Origin: Dactylosporangium sp.
GTDB lineage: Bacteria; Actinomycetota; Actinomycetes; Mycobacteriales; Micromonosporaceae
Direction of reading: 5' to 3'
Assembly: GCA_025965915.1 (NCBI GenBank)
Contig: JAOPWA010000038.1
Coordinates: 1 to 50,575, forward strand
DNA: 50,575 nucleotides
Below are positions 22,232 to 31,250 of this stretch, one piece after another (the stretch's first letter is position 1; the number at the start of each line of letters is the position of its first letter). The notes beneath the pieces are model-generated. The model did not search any database. It had not been told where the DNA came from and saw only the letters and a list, made by a program, of their open reading frames with translations. The position numbers and the translations under genes are program-made.

Positions 22232-23861
22232 CACGTCCAGCGCTCCGTTCCTGGTTGGCCCGGGCAACGAGTTCCGTCTTGCGGACCTTGCCCGTGGGCG
22301 TTCGGGGAAGCTCGTCGATCAGCCGGACGTACTGTGGCAACTTGTACTTGGCCATCTCCCGCGCGGAGAGATAGGCCACCACGTCTTCCAGCGCCGGCTG
22401 CGCGGGGGGCTCGGGCACCAGGTACACCCCGACGATCTCACCAAGGCGAGGGTCGGCGACCCCGATCACCGCCACGTCGCGCACACCGGGCATCTCCACG
22501 AGCACGTCTTCGATTTCCCGGGGTGCGATGTTGAGGCCGCCGCGGATGATCGTCTCCTTCTTGCGGCCCACGACGGTGACGTAGCCGTCCTCGTCGACCG
22601 TGCCCAGGTCACCGCTGCGCAGCCAACCGTCAGGCGTAAAGGTGGCAGCGGTACGCACCGGATCATCGAAGAACCCGACGCAGACGTTCGGGCCCCTGAC
22701 CACTAGTTCACCGACCTCGTTGACGCCCAGTGGATAACCGTAGTCGTCCCAAACGGAGACCGAAGTCTGCTCTGGCGGTAGTCCGTCCGTCTCTTCGCGC
22801 TTCGCCCTGGGGGCAGCGACCTGGTTCCACGAGATGATCAGGCCCTCTGTGGATCCGTAGATCCGAAGGACGTTGACGCCCATCGAGACCGCCTCGCGCA
22901 CGAGCTCCGCAGCGACCGGGGCTCCACCGCATCCGAAGAATCGCATCGAGCTGAGGTCGCGCCGGTCCTCGCGAGCGGTCCTGAGCAGGTCGGTGAGGAA
23001 TGTCGACGCGGCCAGCGTGTACGTGCAGCGGTACGCCTCGATCAACTCGGCGGCCCGACCGGGGTCCCACCGGTCCTGAAGGACGACGGGCAGTCCGTGT
23101 ATCAGGGCGAGCCGAACTCCGAAGTTGAACCCTGTCGAGTGGCCGACGGGCGAGGGCATCCACACGACATCGTCGGCGCCGAGCCCAAGGTGGTCGTACG
23201 CGGCACGTGCGGAGTGGTTGACGGTCTCCTCGGTATGCATGACGGCCTTGGGCTGTGACTCGGTACCCGAGGTGAAGATCAGCTCGCTGACGGCTGCCGG
23301 GGACACGACCGGAAACGCCTCCAGCGGCGTGCTGCCCAGCAGGTCCGAGAGGGAGGCACCATCATGCTCGTGGCCCTCCTGGTCGACGACGACATGGATG
23401 AAGGAACCGTCGAGTTCATGAAGCAACTCAGCGGCCAGAGCGGCGTGGTCGAATCCCCGATACACGGCGGGCGTGACATACACACGGGCCCGCGACACCT
23501 GCAGGAAGTGGGAGAGCTCTTTGCGACGGTAGTTCGGCAGCAGCGGGTTCAGCCGGACGCCCAGCATGGATGCCGCGATGTACAACACCACCGTCTCGTA
23601 GCGATTGGGTAACTGCACGGATACCCCGTCGCCGGCGACGACGCCCTGACTGCGCAGCCAACCCGCGGCGCGTGATGCGTCCTCGCAGAGCTGGCGGAAG
23701 GTAACTTCGCGCCCGTCCGTCCCGTCCACCACCGCCAGACTGTCGGGGCGCTCGGCCGACCATTGGCGCACCTTGTCGGCGAGTGTGAATTGAGGCCAGG
23801 CACCTGACTCACGGTAGGCCTTCTCCTGACCGGGAGTGTGAACAGTGACAGGGAGGTTCAT
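22215..23861 (-). CDS. AMP-dependent acyl-CoA synthetase/ligase (cyclohexanecarboxylate-CoA ligase-like)
   Basis: ELIFTSGTESQPKAVMHTEET, YGSTEGLI, GWLRSGDLGTVDEDGYVTVVGRKKETIIRGGLNIAPREIED, PRTPTGKVRK. Confidence 0.93.
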   Translation of the reverse strand: MNLPVTVHTPGQEKAYRESGAWPQFTLADKVRQWSAERPDSLAVVDGTDGREVTFRQLCEDASRAAGWLRSQGVVAGDGVSVQLPNRYETVVLYIAASMLGVRLNPLLPNYRRKELSHFLQVSRARVYVTPAVYRGFDHAALAAELLHELDGSFIHVVVDQEGHEHDGASLSDLLGSTPLEAFPVVSPAAVSELIFTSGTESQPKAVMHTEETVNHSARAAYDHLGLGADDVVWMPSPVGHSTGFNFGVRLALIHGLPVVLQDRWDPGRAAELIEAYRCTYTLAASTFLTDLLRTAREDRRDLSSMRFFGCGGAPVAAELVREAVSMGVNVLRIYGSTEGLIISWNQVAAPRAKREETDGLPPEQTSVSVWDDYGYPLGVNEVGELVVRGPNVCVGFFDDPVRTAATFTPDGWLRSGDLGTVDEDGYVTVVGRKKETIIRGGLNIAPREIEDVLVEMPGVRDVAVIGVADPRLGEIVGVYLVPEPPAQPALEDVVAYLSAREMAKYKLPQYVRLIDELPRTPTGKVRKTELVARANQERSAGRDEAAQ

Positions 23862-24277
23862 CGACAGCCCCCTTTTTCGGGTACGAAGACGATCGGGGGA
23901 CGCCCGGCATCGTCCGGGAAGGTCGCCGTCAGCCGCAGCCCTGGAACTATGGCCTCTGGTTCGACACCCTCGACGCGCGCGAAGAGACGGGCGCGTTCGT
24001 CGAGGTCGATGGCGCCGACGACGTAAGGCACCTGCCTTGACAGTTGCTCGTCAAAGGCGTAGTTCACGACGACCCAGGAATAGAGGGACCCTGCGCCGGA
24101 AGACTCGATGATCTCGAGATCGGGGCACCCGCACTCGGGGCACGCGGGCAGCGGCAACACGAATCGCGTGTCGCAAGCCGTGCACCGTCGCACCGGCAGA
24201 TGCTTGCGGCCGACCTCTCGCCAGAACCCGTCGCTATCGGGGTCGAGGCCGGTCACGAGCGAATCGATCGGTGTCAT
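23858..24277 (-). CDS. DUF35 / OB-fold Zn-ribbon acyl-CoA-associated protein (ChsH2-type)
   Basis: RRCTACDTRFVLPLPACPECGCPDLEIIESSGAGSLYSWVVVNYAFDEQLSRQVPYVVGAIDLDE. Confidence 0.88.
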   Translation of the reverse strand: MTPIDSLVTGLDPDSDGFWREVGRKHLPVRRCTACDTRFVLPLPACPECGCPDLEIIESSGAGSLYSWVVVNYAFDEQLSRQVPYVVGAIDLDERARLFARVEGVEPEAIVPGLRLTATFPDDAGRPPIVFVPEKGGCR

Positions 24278-25500
24278 TCGGCGATCCTTTTGTCTCGGGT
24301 CAGGACCAAGGCGGAGCCATCAGTCAGCGCACCGGACGTGACGACACAACTTTCCGCGCCCTCGACCGTCCGGGTCCCGGCGCGGCCCTGCAGTTGGTAC
24401 ACCGCCTCGGCCACGGTATTCATCCCGTGCAGGTACCCTTCGGCAAGTAGTCCGCCGTTCGTGTTCACCGGCAGCCGCCCGCCCGGAAGGGTATGACCTT
24501 CACGGATCATGTCCGCCGCCTCTCCGCGACCGGCCAACCCCAGCCCTTCCATGGCGAGAAGAACGCTGCTGGAGAAGCAGTCGTAGAGCTGGGCCATGTC
24601 GACGTCAGCAGGCGTGATCCCCGCACTCCCCCACAGATCACCAGCGATGATGCTGGTGTAGTTGCGCGTCATGTCCGGCCAGAGAAGGGCGTCGCCGGCG
24701 TCGAGTCCTGACCGCTTGCCGGTCCCGTAGGCAGCGCCCTGAATGACGACGGGATCGTGCCTCAGGTCTGACGCGCGTGCGCGCGAGGTGACCAGGACGG
24801 CACACGCGCCGTCGACCTCAGTCGTGCAGTCGGCCGCGCGGAACGGGTCGGCGATCATTGGTGAATCGAGGTACTGGTCGATCGTCAGCGGACTTCGGCG
24901 CATCGCCCGCGGATTGTCGACGGCCCAGGCTCGCTGCGCGACTGCGACAGCCCCGAGGTCGCGTCCGTCGCCTCCGGTCTCGATCAGGAAACGTCGCGCC
25001 CACATGGCAATGAACTGCGGGTAGGCGGTGAGACCGTACGGGTACCTGAATCCGGGCGCCAACCCGGGTGCGCGGGTACTCCCGACTCGCTGGCCGCTAC
25101 GTCCGTTCAGTGCACGGAAGACGAGGACGTTCTTCGCCATCCCCGTTTCGATCGCTGCCGCAGCTTGCATGATGAGAAAGGCGGGCGCCTGTCCCCCCAG
25201 GCTCACGTCGACCAGGTAGCTCGGCTTCGGCAGGCCGAGCACCGTTGCCACGGCCTGCGACGAGACGGAGTCATTGTTGAAGCTGAAGCTGATGATGCCG
25301 TCGACGTCGGCAAGGCTGAGGCCGGCGTCGTCGACAGCCGCCCGGCAGGCTTCCGTGGCCAGTGACATGACTGACCGGCCCGAGGCCTTGGTCAGGGCAG
25401 TCATTCCGACGCCGGCCAGAGCCGTCGATCCGAGAAAGCTCAATCGTTGTCGTCCACGTGACACGCGGCTCGTCTCCTCAAGTCCGTGTGACCCAGTCAC
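24274..25500 (-). CDS. Thiolase-like protein (SCP2/Ltp2-type; probable aldolase rather than thiolase)
   Basis: Thiolase-fold features (STALAGVGMT..., VDMAQLYDCFSSSVLLAMEGLGL, NTNGGLLAEGYLHGMNTVAEAVYQL), but the usual nucleophile region reads VDVSLGGQAPAF without Cys; ATGA overlap with the DUF35 gene. Confidence 0.85.
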   Translation of the reverse strand: MTGSHGLEETSRVSRGRQRLSFLGSTALAGVGMTALTKASGRSVMSLATEACRAAVDDAGLSLADVDGIISFSFNNDSVSSQAVATVLGLPKPSYLVDVSLGGQAPAFLIMQAAAAIETGMAKNVLVFRALNGRSGQRVGSTRAPGLAPGFRYPYGLTAYPQFIAMWARRFLIETGGDGRDLGAVAVAQRAWAVDNPRAMRRSPLTIDQYLDSPMIADPFRAADCTTEVDGACAVLVTSRARASDLRHDPVVIQGAAYGTGKRSGLDAGDALLWPDMTRNYTSIIAGDLWGSAGITPADVDMAQLYDCFSSSVLLAMEGLGLAGRGEAADMIREGHTLPGGRLPVNTNGGLLAEGYLHGMNTVAEAVYQLQGRAGTRTVEGAESCVVTSGALTDGSALVLTRDKRIAE

Positions 25501-25523
25501 CGTATGTCCATCAACAACTCGGT

Positions 25524-25553
25524 CTGCCGGCCCGGGTTGAGCCGGGCCGGCAG
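25524..25553 (-). terminator. Stem-loop after the Liv-type SBP gene
   Basis: CTGCCGGCCCGG (25524-25535) pairs perfectly with CCGGGCCGGCAG (25542-25553), 6-nt loop. Confidence 0.65.
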
Positions 25554-25558
25554 GATCG

Positions 25559-26731
25559 TCAGCCGCCGAGGTTTGCCTGCTCCGCCTTGGGACCCTTCAT
25601 CTTGTAGGTGACCAGGTACTTGCCCTTGAAGCCGTCGTGGCGGTCCTTGGAGAATTCGATCTGGGAACCGCTCTTCCCCGAGACGCCGTCGTGGGGCTTG
25701 GTCGAGTTCAACGCGTCCACGAGCTTCTGCCCTCCTTCACCGCCGCTGGCCTTCAATGCTTCGGTCAGAACATTGATCGCGTCGAAGGTCTGCGCCGGGT
25801 GCTCGGTGAGGTCGGCTTCGCCGAATTTCGCCTTGTAGTCGGCGATGAAGGACTTCGTCGAACCCTTCGTCTGGTCAAGGTTCTGCAGCGAGTAGACACC
25901 CGGGAGGTCGCTGTAGGCCTTGCCCGCGATCTTGATCGCGTCGTTGACCAGGATGGGACTGAAGCCGATGAGTGGGACGTTCAGACCCTGCTCGAGCATC
26001 GTCTTGGCCACAAGTCCGTGGTCGCTACCCGCCGACCCTCCGATGAGGACGCCGTCCGGCTTCTTGCTCGCGGCGGCGGAGACCTGCGCGGTCACGTCGG
26101 TGCCGTTGATCGGATACTCGATCGGGTCGCCGGCAAAGGTGAGGCCGACCTCCTTGGCATGCTTCGAGAAGAGGTCCTTCAGGAGCAGGCCTGCGGATCC
26201 GGAGTCGTTGAGTACCACCGGCTTCTTCAGTCCGAGCGCCTTGGCTGTGTCGACGACACCGGTTGCATAGTCCGTCAGCAAGGGCGCGATGCGGTATGTG
26301 TAGACCGCACCCTTCGTTACCGACTCCGCGGTGGCGGAAGGGGTGATGAACGGGACCTTCGCACGCTCCGCCACCTCCCGGATCGCGAGCGCCTCGCCGC
26401 TGGTTTGCCCACCGACGATGGCTATCGCGTGGTCACGGGTGATAGCGCGCTGCGACTCCTTGCCCGCGTCTTCTCCGGTCAGTTTGTCGTCGTAGACCTT
26501 GATCTCGAGTTTGCGCCCGCCGACCCCGCCGTCCGCGTTCACCTTCTCGACGGCGAGTTTGGCCCCGTTGACCATCTGTTCAGCTGTCTTGGCGGAGGCG
26601 CCGGTCAACGGCACGACAACAGCCACGACAAGCGGGGCCTTACCGCCACCGGATGAAGCAGACTTACCTCCACAGCCCGCGAGGGCCAGGCTGGCCGTAG
26701 CGGCCAGCACGACCAATGCTTTGAACTTCAT
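25559..26731 (-). CDS. Branched-chain amino-acid-type ABC transporter substrate-binding lipoprotein (LivK family)
   Basis: MKFKALVVLAATASLALAGCGGKS lipobox; AVVVPLTGASAKTAEQMVNGAKLAVEKVNADGGVGGRKLEIKVYDDK. ORF opens at 27040; ATG 26731 starts the signal peptide. Confidence 0.93.
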   Translation of the reverse strand: MKFKALVVLAATASLALAGCGGKSASSGGGKAPLVVAVVVPLTGASAKTAEQMVNGAKLAVEKVNADGGVGGRKLEIKVYDDKLTGEDAGKESQRAITRDHAIAIVGGQTSGEALAIREVAERAKVPFITPSATAESVTKGAVYTYRIAPLLTDYATGVVDTAKALGLKKPVVLNDSGSAGLLLKDLFSKHAKEVGLTFAGDPIEYPINGTDVTAQVSAAASKKPDGVLIGGSAGSDHGLVAKTMLEQGLNVPLIGFSPILVNDAIKIAGKAYSDLPGVYSLQNLDQTKGSTKSFIADYKAKFGEADLTEHPAQTFDAINVLTEALKASGGEGGQKLVDALNSTKPHDGVSGKSGSQIEFSKDRHDGFKGKYLVTYKMKGPKAEQANLGG

Positions 26732-26735
26732 CCGT

Positions 26736-27500
26736 TCACTCCTCTGTGTTCTGTCGGATCGTTGCCGCCGACGGCTCCTCGTGCCCGAAGTACGCGGACC
26801 GGATCGCCTCGTCGTTGTCGATTCCCCCGCCGGTGGACAACGTGACCTTGCCGAGTCGGAGAACGTGCAGGCGGTCGCACAAGTCGTTGAGCCGCGTGTA
26901 GTTCTGCTCGACCACCAACAGCGACAGCCCCGTTTGTCGCAGGATGCCCAGCGACTCATAGATCCGGTCGATGACAACCGGTGCAAGACCGAGCGACGGC
27001 TCGTCGAGCAGAAGTAGCCGCGGATTCGACACCAGGGCACGTCCGATGCTCACCATCTGCTGCTCGCCGCCCGAGAGCAGGCCGGCGAGCTGTCGCCGGC
27101 GTTCCCTGAGCACGGGAAAGAGATCGAACACCATCGGGAGAACCTCGTCGAGGCGGGATCGGACTCCCCGCGGCCAACGTGAGATGGCGGCCAGCCGGAG
27201 GTTCTCCTCCACCGTGAGCGACCTGATGACGCGGTGGCCCTCCGGCAGCATCACCAGGCCACGACGCAGGCGCGCCGATGGAGACTCGTTGGCGAGGCGG
27301 CTGCCTTGGAACTCGATCTCCCCTGACCGGGCCGGCAACAGGCCCGCCAGCACCTTCAGCAGCGAGCTCTTCCCGGCGCCGTTGGCGCCGATCACCCCGA
27401 TGGCTGCGCCCTCCTCGACGGTGAGGTCGATATCGACCAGTACGTCGGTGGCGGATCCATAGCCAGCCCGGAGACCCCGGACCTCGAGCAACGCGGTCAT
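26736..27500 (-). CDS. Liv-type ABC transporter ATPase (LivF-like)
   Basis: VIGANGAGKSSLLKVLAGLLP, LSGGEQQMVSIGRALVSNPRLLLLDEPSLGLAPV. Confidence 0.93.
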   Translation of the reverse strand: MTALLEVRGLRAGYGSATDVLVDIDLTVEEGAAIGVIGANGAGKSSLLKVLAGLLPARSGEIEFQGSRLANESPSARLRRGLVMLPEGHRVIRSLTVEENLRLAAISRWPRGVRSRLDEVLPMVFDLFPVLRERRRQLAGLLSGGEQQMVSIGRALVSNPRLLLLDEPSLGLAPVVIDRIYESLGILRQTGLSLLVVEQNYTRLNDLCDRLHVLRLGKVTLSTGGGIDNDEAIRSAYFGHEEPSAATIRQNTEE

Positions 27501-29287
27501 GCCTTCCCTCCGAGGTAGGCGTCGACGACTTCGGCGCGGCCCAGGACATCGTCGGGCTCCCCCGCGGCCAGTGTCTGGCCCCCGTCGAGCACGTGGATCC
27601 CGTCCGAGACCTCCGCGACGAACGAGACGTTGTGGTCGATCAGGAGGATGCCGATGCCGGCGTCGGCGAGTTGGCGGATGATGACCGCCAGCGTCGATCG
27701 TTCGTGGTCATTGAGGCCCGCGCCGGGCTCATCGAGCAGAAGAAACGACGGCGTCGTGGCGAGCGCTCGAGCGACCTCGGTCAGGCGCTGTGTCGCGTAC
27801 GGCTGCGAGCCGATGGGGTCAGCCAGGTTCTCGTGGACGCCGAGGGCGCGCAACAGGCCGGCCGCCCTGCTCAGCGCGGCGCGGGTGTCGCGCCGGGCAG
27901 CGGGCGAGTCGAAGACCTCGCCGAGGTCGCTCGCGGTGGCAGTTCCCGCGAAGCCCAGTGCGACATTGCCGATGATGGAGACCTCGGGTATGAGCTTCGC
28001 TGTCTGGAACGTGCGCACGACCCCCAGGCGCGCCACCTTGTACGGCAGCTGGGCGTCCAGCCGTTGGCCGTCCAGCGTGACGCCGCCGGAGGTCGGTGTG
28101 ACGTGGCCCGTGATGATGTTGACGAGCGTGGTCTTGCCGGCGCCGTTCGGCCCGACAAGTCCCACAACCCGACCCGGGGCCACCTCGAGGGTCACGTCAG
28201 ACAGAGCGCGTACGCCCCCGAACTCGACCGAGACGTTTTCGACGCGCAGCGGTCCCTTTGCCGGCCGTGTCTCGAAGCCGACCTCGGCGGGGTGGACATC
28301 GGCGACGTGCTCGGGACGTCGGCGCCGCCGTATCGACGTCACCAATCGCTCGATGAGGCCGCCGAGGCCACCACGCCCGTAGCTGAGGAGGAGGATGATC
28401 GCTACGCCCAGGATGAGGGTGTTGTAGCCGGCGCTCGCCACACCGGCCTCGTCGATGAACACGAGCGCGATGACACCGATCACCGGGCCGAGCTGGGTTC
28501 CGACCCCACCGATCAACACGGCAAGGATCAGGAGTATCAGCCGCTGCAGCCCGAACGAATCCGAGGCGATGGATAGCGACTGGTGAGCGAAGATCGTGCC
28601 TGCGAGGCTCGCCAGGACACTCGAGACGACGAAGGCGACGAGCCTGACGCGTCCGGGCGATACTCCCACCGCTGACAGTGCCACCGGTGCATCCTTCAGC
28701 GCCATGAACTTGCGCCCCATACCTGACGCCGTAAGGCGCGCCGAGAGTTCCCAGGCGATCCATGCGCCGACGGCCGCCAGCCAGTAATAGTCGAGCGTGT
28801 TGGCCGCGATCTCCCTCCCGGCGATTTCCGCGTACGGGATGCCGAGAAGCCCTTCGGCGCCGCCCGTGACCGGGGTCCACTTGAGGAGGATCTCCTGGAC
28901 CGTCACCGCGAAGCCGAGCGTGGCGATCGCGAGGAAGAGGTCCTTGAGGTGCCGTGTCGGCAGCCAGAGCAGGACGCCGACGACCGCGCAGATCGCCATT
29001 GAGACCAGCGTCGCCACCAGGAACGGCAGCCCCATCCTCATCTGCAGCAGGCACGTCGCGTACGCGCCGATCCCGTAGACGGCCACATGAGCGAGGGAGA
29101 AGATGCCGGCGTAGCCGTAGATGAGGTTGAAACTCACGGTGAGGATGAAAGCCGTCGCCGCGGTGATGGCAAGGTACACCGCGAAGTCGTCACCCTGGAT
29201 TACCGGGACCAAGGCGAGCAGGACGAGGGGCGCGAACAACGACTGCCACCAAGGACGCGTACTTTCGGAAGCCCTTGCCATCGTCAT
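27497..29287 (-). CDS. LivM permease-LivG ATPase fusion
   Basis: N-terminal LivM (ILTVSFNLIYGYAGIFSLAHVAVYGIGAYA), C-terminal ABC ATPase (VGLVGPNGAGKTTLVNIITGHVTPTSGG) in one 596-aa ORF. Confidence 0.92.
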   Translation of the reverse strand: MTMARASESTRPWWQSLFAPLVLLALVPVIQGDDFAVYLAITAATAFILTVSFNLIYGYAGIFSLAHVAVYGIGAYATCLLQMRMGLPFLVATLVSMAICAVVGVLLWLPTRHLKDLFLAIATLGFAVTVQEILLKWTPVTGGAEGLLGIPYAEIAGREIAANTLDYYWLAAVGAWIAWELSARLTASGMGRKFMALKDAPVALSAVGVSPGRVRLVAFVVSSVLASLAGTIFAHQSLSIASDSFGLQRLILLILAVLIGGVGTQLGPVIGVIALVFIDEAGVASAGYNTLILGVAIILLLSYGRGGLGGLIERLVTSIRRRRRPEHVADVHPAEVGFETRPAKGPLRVENVSVEFGGVRALSDVTLEVAPGRVVGLVGPNGAGKTTLVNIITGHVTPTSGGVTLDGQRLDAQLPYKVARLGVVRTFQTAKLIPEVSIIGNVALGFAGTATASDLGEVFDSPAARRDTRAALSRAAGLLRALGVHENLADPIGSQPYATQRLTEVARALATTPSFLLLDEPGAGLNDHERSTLAVIIRQLADAGIGILLIDHNVSFVAEVSDGIHVLDGGQTLAAGEPDDVLGRAEVVDAYLGGKA

Positions 29288-30144
29288 ACCCTCTCTGCCT
29301 TACGGGGGTTTGCGAACAGCCCGGCCGGACGCCAAGCGAGCACGACGAACAGCAGGAGAAAGACCATGCTGACCGAGTAGCGCGGGCTCACGAACTGGAC
29401 GAAGCCGGTCTGCACGGCCGCGACGGCCAACGCGCCGCCCGCAGCTTTGGAGATGCTCCCCAAGCCACCCACCACCGCGGCAGCGATGCCGAAGATGACG
29501 AGTGGGAGCGCCGATGCCTGTGACACCGCGGCGATCGAACTCTGCAGAACCCCCGCAAGGCCAAGTGCCGCGCCGGCGAGGACCCAGGTCACGACGGCGA
29601 TGACGCCCGTGCGCACTCCGTACAGGCTCGCCAGTTCGCTGTCGGCGGCCGTGGCCTCGAAGGCATTGCCGACCATCGTCCGGTCGACGAACGCGAGAAC
29701 GCCGAGGATGAATATCACCGCCAGGACGACAACCAGGATGCGTGCGCGGGCGAAGGTGGTGCCTCCGATCGACACGCTGCCCTGGAGGAGGGGCGCGGCG
29801 GAGAAACCCTCCTTCGCCCAGATCTCACCGGCGAGGAACTCCAGGACCAGTCCGACGCCCAGGAGTGAGAGCGAGAGGGCGACGTGGTTGATGCCGCGGC
29901 GCTGACCCCACCAGACGGCGACGGCATATCCAACGAGGCTCAACAGTGCCGTGACCGCCATCGTGCCGAGAACGCCGAGAACGCTCGGGGTCGCCTGGTT
30001 GACGTAGAAGATTCCCGCGATGACGGCGATGTGCCCGGCTCCGAAGTTCAGGATGCCGCTTGAGCGGTAGATGACGTTCAACGACACCGCTATCAATGCG
30101 TAGACGGCCGCATTGGACAACGTCGTTACCACGAACTGCGTCAT
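29284..30144 (-). CDS. Liv-type ABC transporter permease (LivH-like)
   Basis: AVYALIAVSLNVIYRSSGILNFGAGHIAVIAGIFYV. Confidence 0.92.
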   Translation of the reverse strand: MTQFVVTTLSNAAVYALIAVSLNVIYRSSGILNFGAGHIAVIAGIFYVNQATPSVLGVLGTMAVTALLSLVGYAVAVWWGQRRGINHVALSLSLLGVGLVLEFLAGEIWAKEGFSAAPLLQGSVSIGGTTFARARILVVVLAVIFILGVLAFVDRTMVGNAFEATAADSELASLYGVRTGVIAVVTWVLAGAALGLAGVLQSSIAAVSQASALPLVIFGIAAAVVGGLGSISKAAGGALAVAAVQTGFVQFVSPRYSVSMVFLLLFVVLAWRPAGLFANPRKAERV

Positions 30145-30181
30145 GAGGAACTACCCTTTTGATGGGTGGAAATACATGAAA

Positions 30182-30207
30182 ATGCAAGTGACGTCATGAT
30201 CATTAAC
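30182..30207. repeat. 26-bp direct repeat copy A, upstream of livH-like gene (ATGCAAGTGACGTCATGATCATTAAC)
   Basis: 20/26 identical to copy B at 31044; both lie 38-50 nt upstream of a start codon. Confidence 0.5.
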
Positions 30208-30278
30208 CCGCGTCAACTTTCGTCAGGATTGGGGAACGTTCCCTGGATCCGCTGACAGGTGGGATCCCTGCCCGCCTC

Positions 30279-30668
30279 TCAGAACGGCGCGGCCGATCCC
30301 ACCGGTGGACGAGAGTCGTAGGCCACGTAACTCGCGATGAGACCGCTGTCGTCGAGATGTCCGACCGACAGGAACGACAAGACCTCAGCGCCCGAGGCAT
30401 CACGGACGACGCCCTGGACATAGAAGCGGTTCTCAACGGTGTCGGAGCGAACCTCGTGCATCCAATTGCGCTCTCCGCGGGCGCGGAAAAGCCGGATCAG
30501 AGAATCGGTTCCCCGGGCCTCCAGACGGAACGCGGTTACGCCGTCGGAGCCGGGGTCGTACGGCGGGTGGGAGTAGAAGGCGTCCGCGGAAAAGCAGGCC
30601 GCTGCCTCCTCGAACTTCCCTGTTCCCAGGAGCCGGAAGTAGTCGGTGACGATCTGAGGGAGCGTCAT
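30279..30668 (-). CDS. SnoaL/NTF2-like (ketosteroid isomerase fold) protein
   Basis: VTDYFRLLGTGKFEEAAACFSADAFYSHPPYDPGSDGVTAFRLEARGTDSLIRLFRARGERNWMHEV. Confidence 0.75.
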   Translation of the reverse strand: MTLPQIVTDYFRLLGTGKFEEAAACFSADAFYSHPPYDPGSDGVTAFRLEARGTDSLIRLFRARGERNWMHEVRSDTVENRFYVQGVVRDASGAEVLSFLSVGHLDDSGLIASYVAYDSRPPVGSAAPF

Positions 30669-30994
30669 GCACAGGCCTCCTGAACGGATTCATCCTTGAG
30701 GCATGGCGACTCGTCGCCGAACCGCAGGCCTAGCTGCTGGAGCCGCTCCCATGCCGACGGCAATTCCTCGCACAGCTTGGCCTGCGAATCCGCTCGGCCC
30801 TTGGGGATGTACGACCGTGCCGTGGCGAGGCCCTTCGGCTCCCACACGACGTCGCCGCTGATCGCCAGCGAACCACCTACGTGCGGCGCCTCCTCGAGCA
30901 ACACCACGTCCGCACCGGCGCCGCTCGCTGCCACGGCGGCACACAAGCCGGCCATACCCCCACCAGGGACGACGACCCGTGCTTGTTCTGCCAT
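30665..30994 (-). CDS. 109-aa N-terminal FAD-binding (fumarate reductase/KstD-like) flavoprotein stub
   Basis: VVVPGGGMAGLCAAVAASGAGADVVLLEEAPHVGGSLAISGDVVW: Rossmann FAD-binding start, but the ORF ends at 109 aa with ATGA overlap to the SnoaL-like gene. Confidence 0.65.
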   Translation of the reverse strand: MAEQARVVVPGGGMAGLCAAVAASGAGADVVLLEEAPHVGGSLAISGDVVWEPKGLATARSYIPKGRADSQAKLCEELPSAWERLQQLGLRFGDESPCLKDESVQEACA

Positions 30995-31043
30995 TACGAA
31001 TCCTCGCCTTCACGTGGGCTAGATCACATCATGAGATATAAAC

Positions 31044-31069
31044 ATGAAAGTGGCGTCACCGTCAATAAC
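31044..31069. repeat. 26-bp direct repeat copy B, upstream of flavoprotein stub (ATGAAAGTGGCGTCACCGTCAATAAC)
   Basis: See copy A at 30182. Confidence 0.5.
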
Positions 31070-31250
31070 AACAACTGCCAGGGTCTGCCGATTAGTTGGT
31101 GGGGTCATAGACGACTTCGGGGGTTGTCCCGGAGGTGGGAGTTGTGCACACGAGGTCACGGCCGCGGGGTGGAACGGTCGCCACCTCGGCTCCGTACGTG
31201 GGCCGGACGAAGACCGGTGACGCTCAAGAGACAACTACGATGCGTGCCGC

